64,000 bases of DNA from Streptomyces purpureus (GCF_014648195.1 NZ_BMQQ01000017.1:63392-127391); one strand, 5' to 3'. Numbered from the stretch's first letter, positions 15,828 through 26,671 are shown. The notes: generated by a model from the letters alone, not told the origin. Made by a program: numbers and translations.

Positions 15828-16400
15828 TCAGCTGGTCGAGCGGTCGTTCTGTGCCAGGCGCAGCAGGTGGTCGGCGAGCGCCTGCCCGCCCACCGGATCG
15901 CGGGAGATCAGCAGCAGTGTGTCGTCGCCCGCGATGGTGCCGAGGATGTCGTGGAGCTCCGCCTGGTCGATGGCGGACGCGAGGAACTGGGCCGCCCCGG
16001 GCGGGGTGCGCAGGACCACGAGGTTGGCCGAGGCCTCGGCGGAGATCAACAGCTCCCCGGAGAGGCGCCGCATGCGCTCCTCCTTGGCGGACTCGCCGAG
16101 CGGGGCCTGCGGGGTGCGGAATCCGCCCTCGCTCGGCACCGCGTAGATCAGCTCGCCGCCGGTGTTGCGGATCTTCACCGCGCCCAGCTCGTCCAGGTCC
16201 CGGGAGAGCGTCGCCTGGGTGACGCTCAGCCCGTCGTCGGCGAGCAGCTTGGCCAGCTGGCTCTGCGAGCGGACCGGCTGGCGGTTGAGGATGTCCACGA
16301 TCCGGCGGTGCCGCGCGGTACGGGTCTGCGGAACGGACGGCCCTCCCCCAGGCTCCGCCCGGGGGGACCCCCAGTCCTCGGTGTCCTGCGCGTCGGTCAT
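15828..16400 (-). CDS. argR: Arginine repressor
   Basis: A 190-aa ArgR. Residues about 28-95 form the winged-helix DNA-binding domain (RQPVRSQSQLAKLLADDGL, TQATLSRDLDELGAVKI); the C-terminal domain carries the arginine-binding and hexamer motif GTIAGDDTLLL. It represses arginine genes when arginine binds. It starts 7 bp after argD, as the last gene of argCJBDR. Oddly, the region around residues 10-21 (WGSPRAEPGGGP) is encoded by a 34-bp repeat also found elsewhere in the window, which lengthens the unstructured N-terminus. That insertion precedes the DNA-binding domain and should not destroy function. Confidence 0.97.
   Translation of the reverse strand: MTDAQDTEDWGSPRAEPGGGPSVPQTRTARHRRIVDILNRQPVRSQSQLAKLLADDGLSVTQATLSRDLDELGAVKIRNTGGELIYAVPSEGGFRTPQAPLGESAKEERMRRLSGELLISAEASANLVVLRTPPGAAQFLASAIDQAELHDILGTIAGDDTLLLISRDPVGGQALADHLLRLAQNDRSTS
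16341..16374. repeat. 34-bp GC-rich repeat inside argR coding sequence
   Basis: Begins CCCTCCCCCAGGCTCCG and ends GGGGGGACCCCCAG. It matches 45243-45276 (reverse orientation) at 30 of 34 positions, and a half copy lies at 26221-26237. The C-run/G-run arms can fold into alternative hairpins. I recall very similar elements as abundant small repeats in Streptomyces genomes. Confidence 0.75.
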
Positions 16401-16407
16401 CGTCGTC

Positions 16408-17607
16408 TCATTCTCCGGATCGTCCTTCGCCGTGGCTCTCGTCGAGGATGCCGGGCAGGGCCTGGAGGAAGGCGTCCACCTCCGCGTCGCCGACGATCAG
16501 CGGCGGCATGATCCGTACGACATCGGGGGCGGGGGCGTTCACCAGGACACCGGCACCCTGAGCCGCCTGCTGCGCCTGCGGCGCGCGGGGCTCGGTGAGC
16601 ACGATACCCAGCAGGAGGCCCGCGCCACGGACATAGGAGACCAGCGGGTGGTTCAGCGCCTCGATTCCGTTCCTCAGCTTCTCGCCGAGCCGCTTCACCT
16701 CGTCGAGGGCGCCGTCGGCGGCGAGGGTGTCGACCACGGCGAGACCGGCGGCGCAGGAGACCGGGTTGCCGCCGAAGGTGGTGCCGTGGTGGCCGGGCCC
16801 GAACAGGTCGGCGGCCGCGCCGAAGGCGACGGTGGCGCCGATCGGCAGACCGCCGCCGAGCCCCTTGGCGAGGGTGACGACGTCGGGTTCGACGCCTTCG
16901 TGGCCCTGGTGCTCGAACCAGTGGCCGGTCCGGCCGATGCCGGTCTGCACCTCGTCCAGGACGAGGAGGGTGCCGGTGGCGCGGGTGATCTCGCGGGCGG
17001 CCGTCAGATAGCCGGCCGGAGGCACGACGACGCCGTTCTCACCTTGGATCGGCTCGATGACGACCATTGCCGTGTCCTCGGTGACCGCGGCCCGCAGCGC
17101 CTGCACGTCCCCGTAGGGGACATGGGTGACGTCGCCGGGCAGCGGCAGGAAGGGCTCCTGCTTCCCGGGCTGGCCGGTCAGCGCGAGCGAGCCCATCGTC
17201 CGGCCGTGGAAACCGCCCTCGGTGGCGACCACGTGCCGGCGGCCGGTGAGCCGGCCGATCTTGAAGGCGGCTTCGTTGGCCTCGGCGCCGGAGTTGCAGA
17301 AGAAGACCTTGCCCGGGCGGCCGAAAAGCTGGAGCAGCCGCTCGGCGAGGGCGACCGGCGGTTCGGCGACGAACAGGTTCGAGACATGGCCCAGCGAGGC
17401 GATCTGCCGCGACACGGCCTCCACCACGGCCGGGTGGGCGTGGCCGAGCGCGTTGACGGCGATACCGCCGACGAAGTCGAGGTACGCGTTGCCGTCGGCG
17501 TCCCAGACCGTGCAGCCCTCGCCGCGGACCAGGGGGAGCCGCGGGGTGCCGTAGTTGTTCATCAGCGCGCCCTGCCAGCGCTCGGTCAGATCCTGGTTGC
17601 CGCTCAT
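16408..17607 (-). CDS. argD: Acetylornithine aminotransferase
   Basis: A 399-aa class III PLP aminotransferase converting N-acetylglutamate semialdehyde to N-acetylornithine. Visible are FCNSGAEANEAAFK near the cofactor phosphate, VLDEVQTGIGRTG and the PLP lysine in TLAKGLGGGLPIGA. ATG 17607 (MSGNQDLTERWQGAL) is preceded by GGGGGA and overlaps the argB stop as ATGA; the open extension to 17751 is only argB read in another frame. Third-to-fourth gene of argCJBDR. Confidence 0.97.
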   Translation of the reverse strand: MSGNQDLTERWQGALMNNYGTPRLPLVRGEGCTVWDADGNAYLDFVGGIAVNALGHAHPAVVEAVSRQIASLGHVSNLFVAEPPVALAERLLQLFGRPGKVFFCNSGAEANEAAFKIGRLTGRRHVVATEGGFHGRTMGSLALTGQPGKQEPFLPLPGDVTHVPYGDVQALRAAVTEDTAMVVIEPIQGENGVVVPPAGYLTAAREITRATGTLLVLDEVQTGIGRTGHWFEHQGHEGVEPDVVTLAKGLGGGLPIGATVAFGAAADLFGPGHHGTTFGGNPVSCAAGLAVVDTLAADGALDEVKRLGEKLRNGIEALNHPLVSYVRGAGLLLGIVLTEPRAPQAQQAAQGAGVLVNAPAPDVVRIMPPLIVGDAEVDAFLQALPGILDESHGEGRSGE

Positions 17608-18515
17608 GATTCCCCCAGCTGGCCCGGCTGGTCCGCTACGACCATCGTGCCGATGCCCTCGTCCGTGAAGATCTCCAGCAGGATCGAGTGCTGGACCCGT
17701 CCGTCGATCACGCGCGCGGTGGTGACCCCGTTGCGGACGGCGTGCAGACACCCCTCCATCTTCGGAACCATGCCGCTGGACAGCTCGGGGAGCAGTTTCT
17801 CCAGCTGGCTCGCCGTGAGACGGCTGATCACCTCGTCGCTGTTGGGCCAGTCCTCGTAGAGCCCCTCGACGTCCGTGAGGACCATCAGGGTCTCCGCGCC
17901 CAGCGCCGCAGCGAGTGCCGCAGCCGCCGTATCAGCATTGACGTTGTAGACATGTCCGTCGTCCTGGGAACGGGCGATCGAGGAGACGACCGGGATCCGG
18001 CCGTCCTCCAGGAGCGCCGCGATGGCGCCGGTGTCGATGGCAGTGATCTCACCGACCCGGCCGATGTCGACCTGCTCGCCCTCGATGACCGGCTGGTGCT
18101 TGGTGGCCGTGATCGTGTGCGCGTCCTCGCCGGTGAGACCGACCGCGAACGGGCCGTGCTGATTGAGCAACCCGACCAGCTCCCGCTGGACCTGGCCGGC
18201 TAGCACCATCCGTACGACGTCCATCGCCTCCGGCGTCGTCACCCGCAGACCGGCCTTGAACTCGCTGACCAGACCGTGCCGGTCGAGCGCGGCGCTGATC
18301 TGCGGGCCGCCGCCGTGCACCACGACCGGCTTGAGGCCGGCGTGCCGCAGGAAGACCACGTCCTGGGCGAAGGCCGCCTTCAGCTCGTCGTCGACCATGG
18401 CGTTGCCGCCGAACTTGATGACGACGGTCTTGCCGTGATGGCGGGTGAGCCAGGGCAGCGCCTCGATCAGCGTCTGCGCCTTGGGCAGGGCGGTGTGTTT
18501 ACGGGTCTGGCTCAT
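17604..18515 (-). CDS. argB: Acetylglutamate kinase
   Basis: A 303-aa amino-acid kinase phosphorylating N-acetylglutamate. Motifs are VIKFGGNAMVDDEL (ATP-binding Lys), VVHGGGPQI (substrate glycine loop), VYNVNADTAAAALA and LTDVEGLY. The N-terminal extension (MSQTRKHTALPKAQTLIEALPWL) resembles that of arginine-sensitive hexameric kinases, so feedback inhibition by arginine is likely. Start and stop overlap argJ and argD by 4 bases each (ATGA), so the cluster is tightly coupled. Confidence 0.97.
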   Translation of the reverse strand: MSQTRKHTALPKAQTLIEALPWLTRHHGKTVVIKFGGNAMVDDELKAAFAQDVVFLRHAGLKPVVVHGGGPQISAALDRHGLVSEFKAGLRVTTPEAMDVVRMVLAGQVQRELVGLLNQHGPFAVGLTGEDAHTITATKHQPVIEGEQVDIGRVGEITAIDTGAIAALLEDGRIPVVSSIARSQDDGHVYNVNADTAAAALAAALGAETLMVLTDVEGLYEDWPNSDEVISRLTASQLEKLLPELSSGMVPKMEGCLHAVRNGVTTARVIDGRVQHSILLEIFTDEGIGTMVVADQPGQLGES

Positions 18516-19663
18516 GAGGAGTACGCGCTGTTCTCGTGGACGTAGTCGGCGGTGAGGTCGTTGGCCCAGATGACGGCCTTCTCGGACCCGGCGGAGAGAT
18601 CGGCGGTGATCGTGACCTCCCGGTAGCGCATGTCGACGAGGTCGCGATCCTCACCGACGGAGCCGTTCTTGCAGACCCAGATGCCGTTGATGGCGACGTT
18701 GAGCCGGTCCGGGTCGAAGGCGGCCTTCGTCGTACCGATCGCGGAGAGCACCCGGCCCCAGTTGGGGTCCTCGCCGTGGATGGCGCACTTGAGCAGGTTG
18801 TTCCGGGCGATAGAGCGGCCCACCTCGACGGCGTCGTCCTCGGAGGCGGCGTTGACCACCTCGATCCGGATGTCCTTCGAGGCGCCCTCGGCGTCGCCGA
18901 TCAGCTGCCGGGCGAGATCGTCGCAGACCTCGCGGACGGCCTCGGCGAACTCCTCGTAGGCGGGCGTGACCCCGGCCGCGCCGGAGGCCAGCAGCAGCAC
19001 GGTGTCGTTGGTGGACATGCAGCCGTCGGAGTCGACCCGGTCGAACGTGACCCGGGTCGCGCCCCGCAGCGCCTTGTCCAGGTCCGCGGAGCTCACGTCG
19101 GCGTCGGTGGTGAGGACCACGAGCATGGTGGCCAGGCCCGGGGCGAGCATGCCCGCGCCCTTGGCCATGCCGCCGACCGTCCATCCGTCCTTCGTGACGA
19201 CCGACGTCTTGTGGACGGTGTCGGTGGTCTTGATGGCGATGGCGGCCTTCTCGCCACCGTGCTGGGAGAGCTCGCCGACGGCCTTCTCGACGCCCGGCAG
19301 CAGCTTGTCCATCGGCAGCAGGACACCGATCAGGCCCGTGGAGGCGACGGCGACCTCGCCGGCGCCGATCCGGAGGACCTCCGCGGCCTTCTCGGCCGTG
19401 GCGTGGGTGTCCTGGAAGCCCTTCGGGCCGGTGCAGGCGTTCGCGCCACCGGAGTTGAGGACGACGGCGGTCACCTCGCCGGTCTTGAGGACCTGCTCGG
19501 ACCAGAGGACCGGGGCGGCCTTGACGCGGTTGGAGGTGAAGACACCCGCGGCGGCACGGCGGGGCCCGGTGTTGACCACGAGGGCCAGGTCCGGGTTGCC
19601 GTTCTCCTTGATCCCGGCGGCGATACCCGCCGCCGTGAACCCCTTCGCTGCGGTCACGCTCAC
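18512..19663 (-). CDS. argJ: Glutamate N-acetyltransferase / ornithine acetyltransferase
   Basis: A 383-aa self-cleaving enzyme that recycles the acetyl group from acetylornithine to glutamate. The autoproteolysis site is in KGAGMLAPGLATMLVVLTTD, with cleavage before the Thr of A-T-M-L, which becomes the nucleophile. GTG 19663 (VSVTAAKGF) has GGAG seven bases upstream; the longer frame to 19762 lacks support. Its presence with no separate argA/argE implies the cyclic acetyl pathway. It lies 88 bp after argC and overlaps argB. Confidence 0.97.
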   Translation of the reverse strand: MSVTAAKGFTAAGIAAGIKENGNPDLALVVNTGPRRAAAGVFTSNRVKAAPVLWSEQVLKTGEVTAVVLNSGGANACTGPKGFQDTHATAEKAAEVLRIGAGEVAVASTGLIGVLLPMDKLLPGVEKAVGELSQHGGEKAAIAIKTTDTVHKTSVVTKDGWTVGGMAKGAGMLAPGLATMLVVLTTDADVSSADLDKALRGATRVTFDRVDSDGCMSTNDTVLLLASGAAGVTPAYEEFAEAVREVCDDLARQLIGDAEGASKDIRIEVVNAASEDDAVEVGRSIARNNLLKCAIHGEDPNWGRVLSAIGTTKAAFDPDRLNVAINGIWVCKNGSVGEDRDLVDMRYREVTITADLSAGSEKAVIWANDLTADYVHENSAYSS

Positions 19664-19751
19664 TGTGCTGCTCCGTTCGCTTCTCCGGCTCCGCAGCACA
19701 GGGGCGCGGGCATCGTCGTCGTCTGCCGACCGGCGGCTGCTCGTCCGTGGC

Positions 19752-20780
19752 TCACGGCGCAACTCCAGTCGTGGAAAGTCCCGTTGCCTCGGGGAGCCCG
19801 AGGGCGATGTTCATGCTCTGCACCGCGCCGCCGGCGGTGCCCTTGGTGAGGTTGTCGATCGCGCTGATCGCGATCACGCGGTGCGCCGCCTGGTCGTAGG
19901 CGACCTGGATCTGGACGGCGTTCGAACCGTAGACGGACGCCGTGGCCGGCCACTGGCCCTCCGGCAACAGGTGTACGAACGCTTCGTCGGCGAAGGCCTT
20001 CTCGTACGCGGCCCGGACCGTCTCCGCGGTCACGCCCGGCTTCGCCTTCGCCGAGCAGGTGGCGAGGATGCCGCGGGCCATCGGGGCGAGCGTCGGCGTG
20101 AAGGAGACGGAGATCCGCTCGCCCGCGACGCCGCTGAGGTTCTGGATCATCTCCGGGGTGTGCCGGTGGCCGCCGCCGACGCCGTACGGCGACATCGAGC
20201 CCATGACCTCCGAGCCCAGCAGATGCGGCTTGAGCGCCTTGCCCGCGCCCGACGTACCGGTGGCGGCGACGATCACGGCGTCGGTGTCGACCAGGCCGTT
20301 CGCGTACGCCGGGAACAGCGCGAGCGAGACGGCCGTCGGGTAGCAACCGGGCACCGCGATGCGCCTGGACCCCTCCAGCGCGGCGCGGGCGCCCGGCAGT
20401 TCGGGAAGGCCGTACGGCCAGGTGCCGGCGTGGGCGGAGCCGTAGAACGTCTCCCAGTCGGCGGAGTCCTTCAGCCGGAAGTCGGCACCCATGTCGACCA
20501 CGAGCACCTCGTCGCCCAGCTGCTCGGCGACGGCCGCGGACTGGCCGTGCGGCAGCGCCAGGAAGACCACGTCGTGCCCGGCCAGGACCTCGGCAGTGGT
20601 CGGTTCGAGGACACGGTCCGCCAGCGGCAGAAGGTGGGGTTGCAGGGAACCGAAACGCTGGCCCGCGTTGGAGAAGCCGGTCAGGGCGCCGATCTCGACC
20701 CCGGGGTGGCCCAGGAGGAGACGCAGGACTTCGCCGCCCGCGTATCCGCTCGCTCCCGCCACTGCTGCACGTACCGTCAT
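19752..20780 (-). CDS. argC: N-acetyl-gamma-glutamyl-phosphate reductase
   Basis: A 342-aa NADPH-dependent reductase. The dinucleotide-binding GASGYAGGEVLRLL begins the protein, and the catalytic Cys is in VPGCYPTAV (about residues 147-155). The sequence HRHTPEMIQ is family-typical. ATG 20780 has GAGGAGG five bases upstream. It is the first gene of argCJBDR, and two TTGCATAAA units lie about 50 bp upstream, where ArgR would bind. Confidence 0.97.
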   Translation of the reverse strand: MTVRAAVAGASGYAGGEVLRLLLGHPGVEIGALTGFSNAGQRFGSLQPHLLPLADRVLEPTTAEVLAGHDVVFLALPHGQSAAVAEQLGDEVLVVDMGADFRLKDSADWETFYGSAHAGTWPYGLPELPGARAALEGSRRIAVPGCYPTAVSLALFPAYANGLVDTDAVIVAATGTSGAGKALKPHLLGSEVMGSMSPYGVGGGHRHTPEMIQNLSGVAGERISVSFTPTLAPMARGILATCSAKAKPGVTAETVRAAYEKAFADEAFVHLLPEGQWPATASVYGSNAVQIQVAYDQAAHRVIAISAIDNLTKGTAGGAVQSMNIALGLPEATGLSTTGVAP

Positions 20781-20823
20781 CGAACCCTCCTCGTCGATGG
20801 CATGACTATACGCAGTGCCGCAG

Positions 20824-20847
20824 TTTTATGCAAAGGCTTTATGCAAG
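20824..20847 (-). promoter_or_regulatory. ARG-box-like repeats upstream of argC
   Basis: On the minus strand two TTGCATAAA units with a 13-base period occupy this stretch (plus-strand TTTATGCA at 20825-20832 and 20838-20845). A third partial element (CTATACGCAG on the plus strand) lies at 20805-20814. TGCATAA is the core of actinobacterial ARG boxes. Confidence 0.65.
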
Positions 20848-20858
20848 GGAATACAAGA

Positions 20859-20898
20859 GATCCGCCCCGGGCGGACGGGAGTCCATCCGGGGCGGATC
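20859..20898 (-). terminator. Terminator after icd
   Basis: GATCCGCCCCGG (20859-20870) pairs perfectly with 20887-20898 across a 16-base loop, 18 bp past the icd stop. It separates icd from the argC promoter. Confidence 0.8.
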
Positions 20899-20916
20899 AT
20901 GCCATCACACGGCGGT

Positions 20917-23139
<2,223 letters not shown>

Positions 23140-23177
23140 CGGGTGCTCCGCTCCACGTCTCCACGTCTGCAACATTG

Positions 23178-23190
23178 CTCGACATCAAGA
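23178..23190 (-). promoter_or_regulatory. Near-palindromic candidate operator upstream of icd
   Basis: Minus-strand TCTTGATGTCGAG (half-sites TCTTGA and TCGAG) lies 38 bp upstream of the GTG, in the expected promoter region. It resembles operator-like palindromes I associate with TCA-cycle promoters in Streptomyces, but the cognate regulator is not known to me. Confidence 0.35.
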
Positions 23191-23244
23191 TATCTCGTGA
23201 TCGACCCCGATCCGACAGGGCCACCCGTCATATGTTCGTCCCGG

Positions 23245-24387
23245 TCAGCGCTTGACGGCCTTGAGGACCACGAACTTGGGGTCGCCCGCGATCAGCTCGC
23301 TGTTGCCGAAGACGCGGCGCAGTGTGACGTGGTAGCCGAGGTGGCGGTTGCCGATCACCCACAGTTCGCCGCCGGGGCGCAGGGCCCGGCGGGCGTCGGT
23401 GAACATCCGGCGGGCCGTGGCGTCGGTCGTGGCGTGGTGGCTGTGGAACGGCGGGTTGTTCAGGACCAGGTCCACCGAGCCCGGCGCCACGTCGGAGAGG
23501 CCGTCGCCGACCCGGAACTCCGCCTTCGTGCCCGGTGCGGCGCCCGCCCGGAAGGTGGCCTCGGCGGAGGCGACCGCCTGGTAGGACTCGTCGACGAAGA
23601 GGAGCTCGGCGTCCGGGTCGGTGAGCGCGGCGGCCAGGCCGACGACGCCGTTCCCGCAGCCCAGGTCGACGATCCGGCGCCCCGGCGCGCCAGGGCCGGG
23701 GAGGTGGCGGAGGAAGAAGCGGGTGCCGACGTCCAGCCGGTCGGCGCAGAAGACGCCGGCGTGGTTGACGGCCGTGCGGCCCGAGACGGCGGAGGAGTCG
23801 CCGTCGAGGGTGTACGTGCACGGCCAGGGGCTGGGCCCCGGCGTGATCGAGGGGTCGGGGGTGGCGAAGATCAGGCGCGCCTTCTTCACCGCCAGCGAGG
23901 TGCGGGTGGGCCCGATGATCCGCTCGAAGAGCTGGAGCGTGGAGGTGTGGATCTCCTTGACCATGCCCGTACCGACGACGACCGTGCCCTCGTGCAGGGC
24001 GGGCGCGAGCCGGTGGAGCTGGTCCTCCAGGAGCGCGTGGCTCTTGGGGACCCGTACGAGCAGCACGTCGATCCGCTCCGGCGGCGGGTCCTGGGTGGTG
24101 AGCAGCCGTACGGCCGAGGGGTCCACGCCCGCCCGGGCCAGGTTGGCCCGGGTGGCCTCGCGGCCCAGGAAGGAGTCGGAGATCTGGACGGGCGACAGCG
24201 CGGCCAGCGCCGTGACGAGGGCGCCCCACCGGTCGCCGAGGACGACCACGGTCCCGGAGGGAGAGACCTCCTCCAGATGCCGCAGCAGATACTCGTCGGC
24301 GGCGTCCCAGGCCCGGAGGGTGTCGCGCGGGTCCTCGGGGAAACGGGTGAGGTCGAACTCGCCCCATGACGTGGTCAAACGGTTCAT
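23245..24387 (-). CDS. RlmG/RsmC-like class I methyltransferase
   Basis: A 380-aa protein with two Rossmann-like halves, as in the rRNA guanine-N2 methyltransferases RlmG and RsmC. The N-terminal half lacks a SAM motif and is likely the RNA-binding degenerate copy. The C-terminal half has IVDLGCGNGVVGLAAAL (SAM motif I, about residues 231-247) and LVLNNPPFH, the NPPF motif of N-methyltransferases. Exact rRNA position cannot be assigned. It sits between icd and a degenerate histidine phosphatase, all on the minus strand, with 70 bp to the latter. Confidence 0.85.
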   Translation of the reverse strand: MNRLTTSWGEFDLTRFPEDPRDTLRAWDAADEYLLRHLEEVSPSGTVVVLGDRWGALVTALAALSPVQISDSFLGREATRANLARAGVDPSAVRLLTTQDPPPERIDVLLVRVPKSHALLEDQLHRLAPALHEGTVVVGTGMVKEIHTSTLQLFERIIGPTRTSLAVKKARLIFATPDPSITPGPSPWPCTYTLDGDSSAVSGRTAVNHAGVFCADRLDVGTRFFLRHLPGPGAPGRRIVDLGCGNGVVGLAAALTDPDAELLFVDESYQAVASAEATFRAGAAPGTKAEFRVGDGLSDVAPGSVDLVLNNPPFHSHHATTDATARRMFTDARRALRPGGELWVIGNRHLGYHVTLRRVFGNSELIAGDPKFVVLKAVKR

Positions 24388-24457
24388 CGTGCCCTCAGGC
24401 TACGCCACGGCCGACGGCCGCCCGCCCGGCGCGGTGCCGGACCTGGTCGGCCCGGCC

Positions 24458-25042
24458 CTAGATCGCGTGAAGGGCGCCCGCTTCGAGGCACAGACTCCAG
24501 TGGCGGGGCCGGCCCGTCAGGGTCACCGTCGACAGCGGGCGGACGTCGACGTTCCAGTACGTCAGCGGTGGCGCCTGCAGGGCGTAGACCAGCGCGGCCC
24601 GTACGACGGCGGGTTCGGCGACGGCGACGATGGCGCCGTCGGCGGTGGGGCGGGTCTCCAACCACCCTCCTATCCGGGTGATGAAGGACAGCAGGGGCTC
24701 GCCGCCGTGCGGGGCCGCCCAGGGGTCGCCCAGCCAGGCGTCGACCGCGGCGGGGTCCTGGGCGGCGACCTCGGCGAGGGTGTACCCCCGCCAGCTGCCC
24801 ATGTCGCAGTCGCGCAGGGCGGGCTGGGCGAGCGGGGCGTAGCCCAGGGCCCGGCCGGTGTCGCGGCTGCGGGCGGTCGGCGAGCAGTAGCGCAGCTCCG
24901 CCGCGCCGAGCGGGATCAGACTGGGGGCGGCGAGGCGCACGTCGTCCCAGCCCACCTGGTCGAGCGGCCGGTCGTCGTCGAACCGCTCGGCCAGCCGGGA
25001 GGAGCTGCGCGCGGCGGCGACGAGCGTGACCCGAAGACCCAT
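24458..25042 (-). CDS. Histidine-phosphatase-fold protein lacking catalytic histidines
   Basis: A 194-aa protein with the layout of the histidine phosphatase superfamily: an N-terminal strand LRVTLVAAARSSS where active members have L-x-R-H-G, YCSPTARSRDTGRAL corresponding to the S-P-x-x-R-x-x-x-T motif, CDMGSWRGYTLAEV corresponding to the D-x-G-x-W-x-G motif, and IVAVAEPAVVRAALVYAL where the second catalytic His normally stands (S-H-G). Both histidines are therefore replaced (Ala and Glu/Pro), so phosphatase activity is doubtful. Start ATG 25042 is likely but has no ribosome site; TTG 25078 is an alternative. Role unknown, perhaps ligand binding. Confidence 0.75.
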   Translation of the reverse strand: MGLRVTLVAAARSSSRLAERFDDDRPLDQVGWDDVRLAAPSLIPLGAAELRYCSPTARSRDTGRALGYAPLAQPALRDCDMGSWRGYTLAEVAAQDPAAVDAWLGDPWAAPHGGEPLLSFITRIGGWLETRPTADGAIVAVAEPAVVRAALVYALQAPPLTYWNVDVRPLSTVTLTGRPRHWSLCLEAGALHAI

Positions 25043-25231
25043 GGCCGCGATCGTGAGGCCGGGGACGGTGCAGGTCAAGGGGTCGGGCGGAACGGACGAA
25101 GGGTCAGTTCAGGCCAGAGTTCCTCCACGTCCCGGGATCCTCACGTGGCAGGGAGACCGACCCTCGCGTAGACGCCGTCGGCGTCGTCGGTCGCGGACAT
25201 GATCCGGGGCGCGCAGAGCGGGGCGGGATGG

Positions 25232-26671
25232 CTATGGACGGGCCAGTTCGTCGACGGCGGTCCGCAGCCGTCGTACGCCCTCGGCGATCTCGGCCGGACC
25301 CGCCACGCCCGCGAAGCTGAGCCGCAGATGGCCGGCCGGGGGTTCGGCGCAGAAGTAGGGGCGGCCGGGGGCGAGGGCGACTCCGGCGCGCAGGGCGGCG
25401 GCGAGCAGGGCGGGTTCGTCGAGGGTGTCGGGGAGGCGGAGCCAGAGGTGGTAGCCGCCGGAGGGGATGTGCGGCAGGGCGAGTTCGGGCAGGTGGAGGG
25501 CGAGGGCGCCGGCCAGGGTGTCTCGGCGGGTCTTGAGTTCGGCGGCGACGGAGCGGAGGTGGCGGGGCCAGGCGGGCGATCCGACGAGTTCCAGGGCAGC
25601 TTCCTGGAGGGGGCGGGGGACGAAGAAGCTGTCGACGACCTGGATGGCGCGCAGTCGCTCCAGGACCGGGCCGCGGGCGGCCAGGGCGCCGACCCGCAGG
25701 CTGGGGGAGGTGGCTTTGGTGAGGGAGCAGACGTGGACGACGACGCCGTCGGGGTCGTCGGCGGCGAGAGGGGCGGGCAGCGGCCCGGAGTCGTCGTGGA
25801 CGAGCCGGCGGGCGAAGTCGTCCTCGACGACGAAGGCTCCGGCGGCCCGGGCGATCCGGAGCACCTCGGGGCGGCGGGGTCCGGCGAGCGCGGCGCCGGT
25901 GGGGTTCTGGAAGAGGGGCTGGCAGACGAAGACCCGGGCGCCGGTGGCGCGGAAGGCGGCTTCGAGCAGGTCCGGGCGGACGCCGTCGGTGTCGGTGGGG
26001 ACGGGCACGGGCCGCAGTCCGGCGGCGCGGGCGACCGCCAGCATGCCCGGGTAGGTGGGGGATTCGACGAGGACGGGGGCGCCGGGCGGGGCGAGGGCTC
26101 GCAGGGCGGTGGTGATCGCGGACTGGCCGCCGGCGGTGACAAGGACCTCGGCGGCGGTGACCGTGCCGCCGATCTCGCGGGCGAACCACTCGCGCAGTTC
26201 GGGCAGACCGTCGACGGGGGGCCTCCCCCACGCTCCGGGGCGCCGCCCGGCCCGGGCGAGGGCGGCGGCCATGGCGCGTTCGGGCTGGAGGGAGGGGTGC
26301 AGATAGCCGCCGTTGAACTCGACGACGCCCGGTGGCGGGGCGGAGAGGGTGACCAGGACCCCGGAGCCGTCGACGGCCCGGGGGACGAGCTCGGTGGCGG
26401 CGTCGGCGCTGAGGGTGACCTCCTGCCAGGAGGTGTCGCCGGGGGCGGCGGTCGCGGTGCGGGGCTGGGCCCGGAAGACGCCGGCGCCGGGGCGGGTGAC
26501 GACCAGGCCCTCCGCGGCGAGCTGGGCGAGGGCTCGCGAGACCGTGACCGGCGAGACCCGGTAGCGCTCCACCAGGTAGCGGCTCGACGGGAGCTTTCCA
26601 CCCGGCGAGTAGCGGTCGAGCTCAGCTTTAAGAGAGTTCGCCAGTTCAGCCACGCTGCTACGCTCTTGCAT
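25232..26671 (-). CDS. MocR-type regulator (GntR helix-turn-helix fused to aminotransferase domain)
   Basis: A 479-aa regulator. Residues 1-70 are a GntR winged helix (LPSSRYLVERYRVSPVTVSRAL); residues about 110-475 are a fold-type-I aminotransferase domain with QNPTG, VVEDDF and the PLP lysine in CSLTKATSPSLRVG. MocR proteins use PLP or an amino-acid adduct as signal. ATG 26671 begins the protein; the longer open frame is antisense to the exporter gene. That ATG overlaps the start of the divergent EamA gene, so each promoter lies in the other coding region. It probably controls that exporter. Residues near GAWGRPPVDG include a half copy of the 34-bp repeat. Confidence 0.9.
   Translation of the reverse strand: MQERSSVAELANSLKAELDRYSPGGKLPSSRYLVERYRVSPVTVSRALAQLAAEGLVVTRPGAGVFRAQPRTATAAPGDTSWQEVTLSADAATELVPRAVDGSGVLVTLSAPPPGVVEFNGGYLHPSLQPERAMAAALARAGRRPGAWGRPPVDGLPELREWFAREIGGTVTAAEVLVTAGGQSAITTALRALAPPGAPVLVESPTYPGMLAVARAAGLRPVPVPTDTDGVRPDLLEAAFRATGARVFVCQPLFQNPTGAALAGPRRPEVLRIARAAGAFVVEDDFARRLVHDDSGPLPAPLAADDPDGVVVHVCSLTKATSPSLRVGALAARGPVLERLRAIQVVDSFFVPRPLQEAALELVGSPAWPRHLRSVAAELKTRRDTLAGALALHLPELALPHIPSGGYHLWLRLPDTLDEPALLAAALRAGVALAPGRPYFCAEPPAGHLRLSFAGVAGPAEIAEGVRRLRTAVDELARP
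26221..26237. repeat. Half copy of the 34-bp repeat in the MocR gene
   Basis: GCCTCCCCCACGCTCCG matches 15 of 17 positions of the first half of the repeat at 16341. The second half is absent. Confidence 0.45.
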
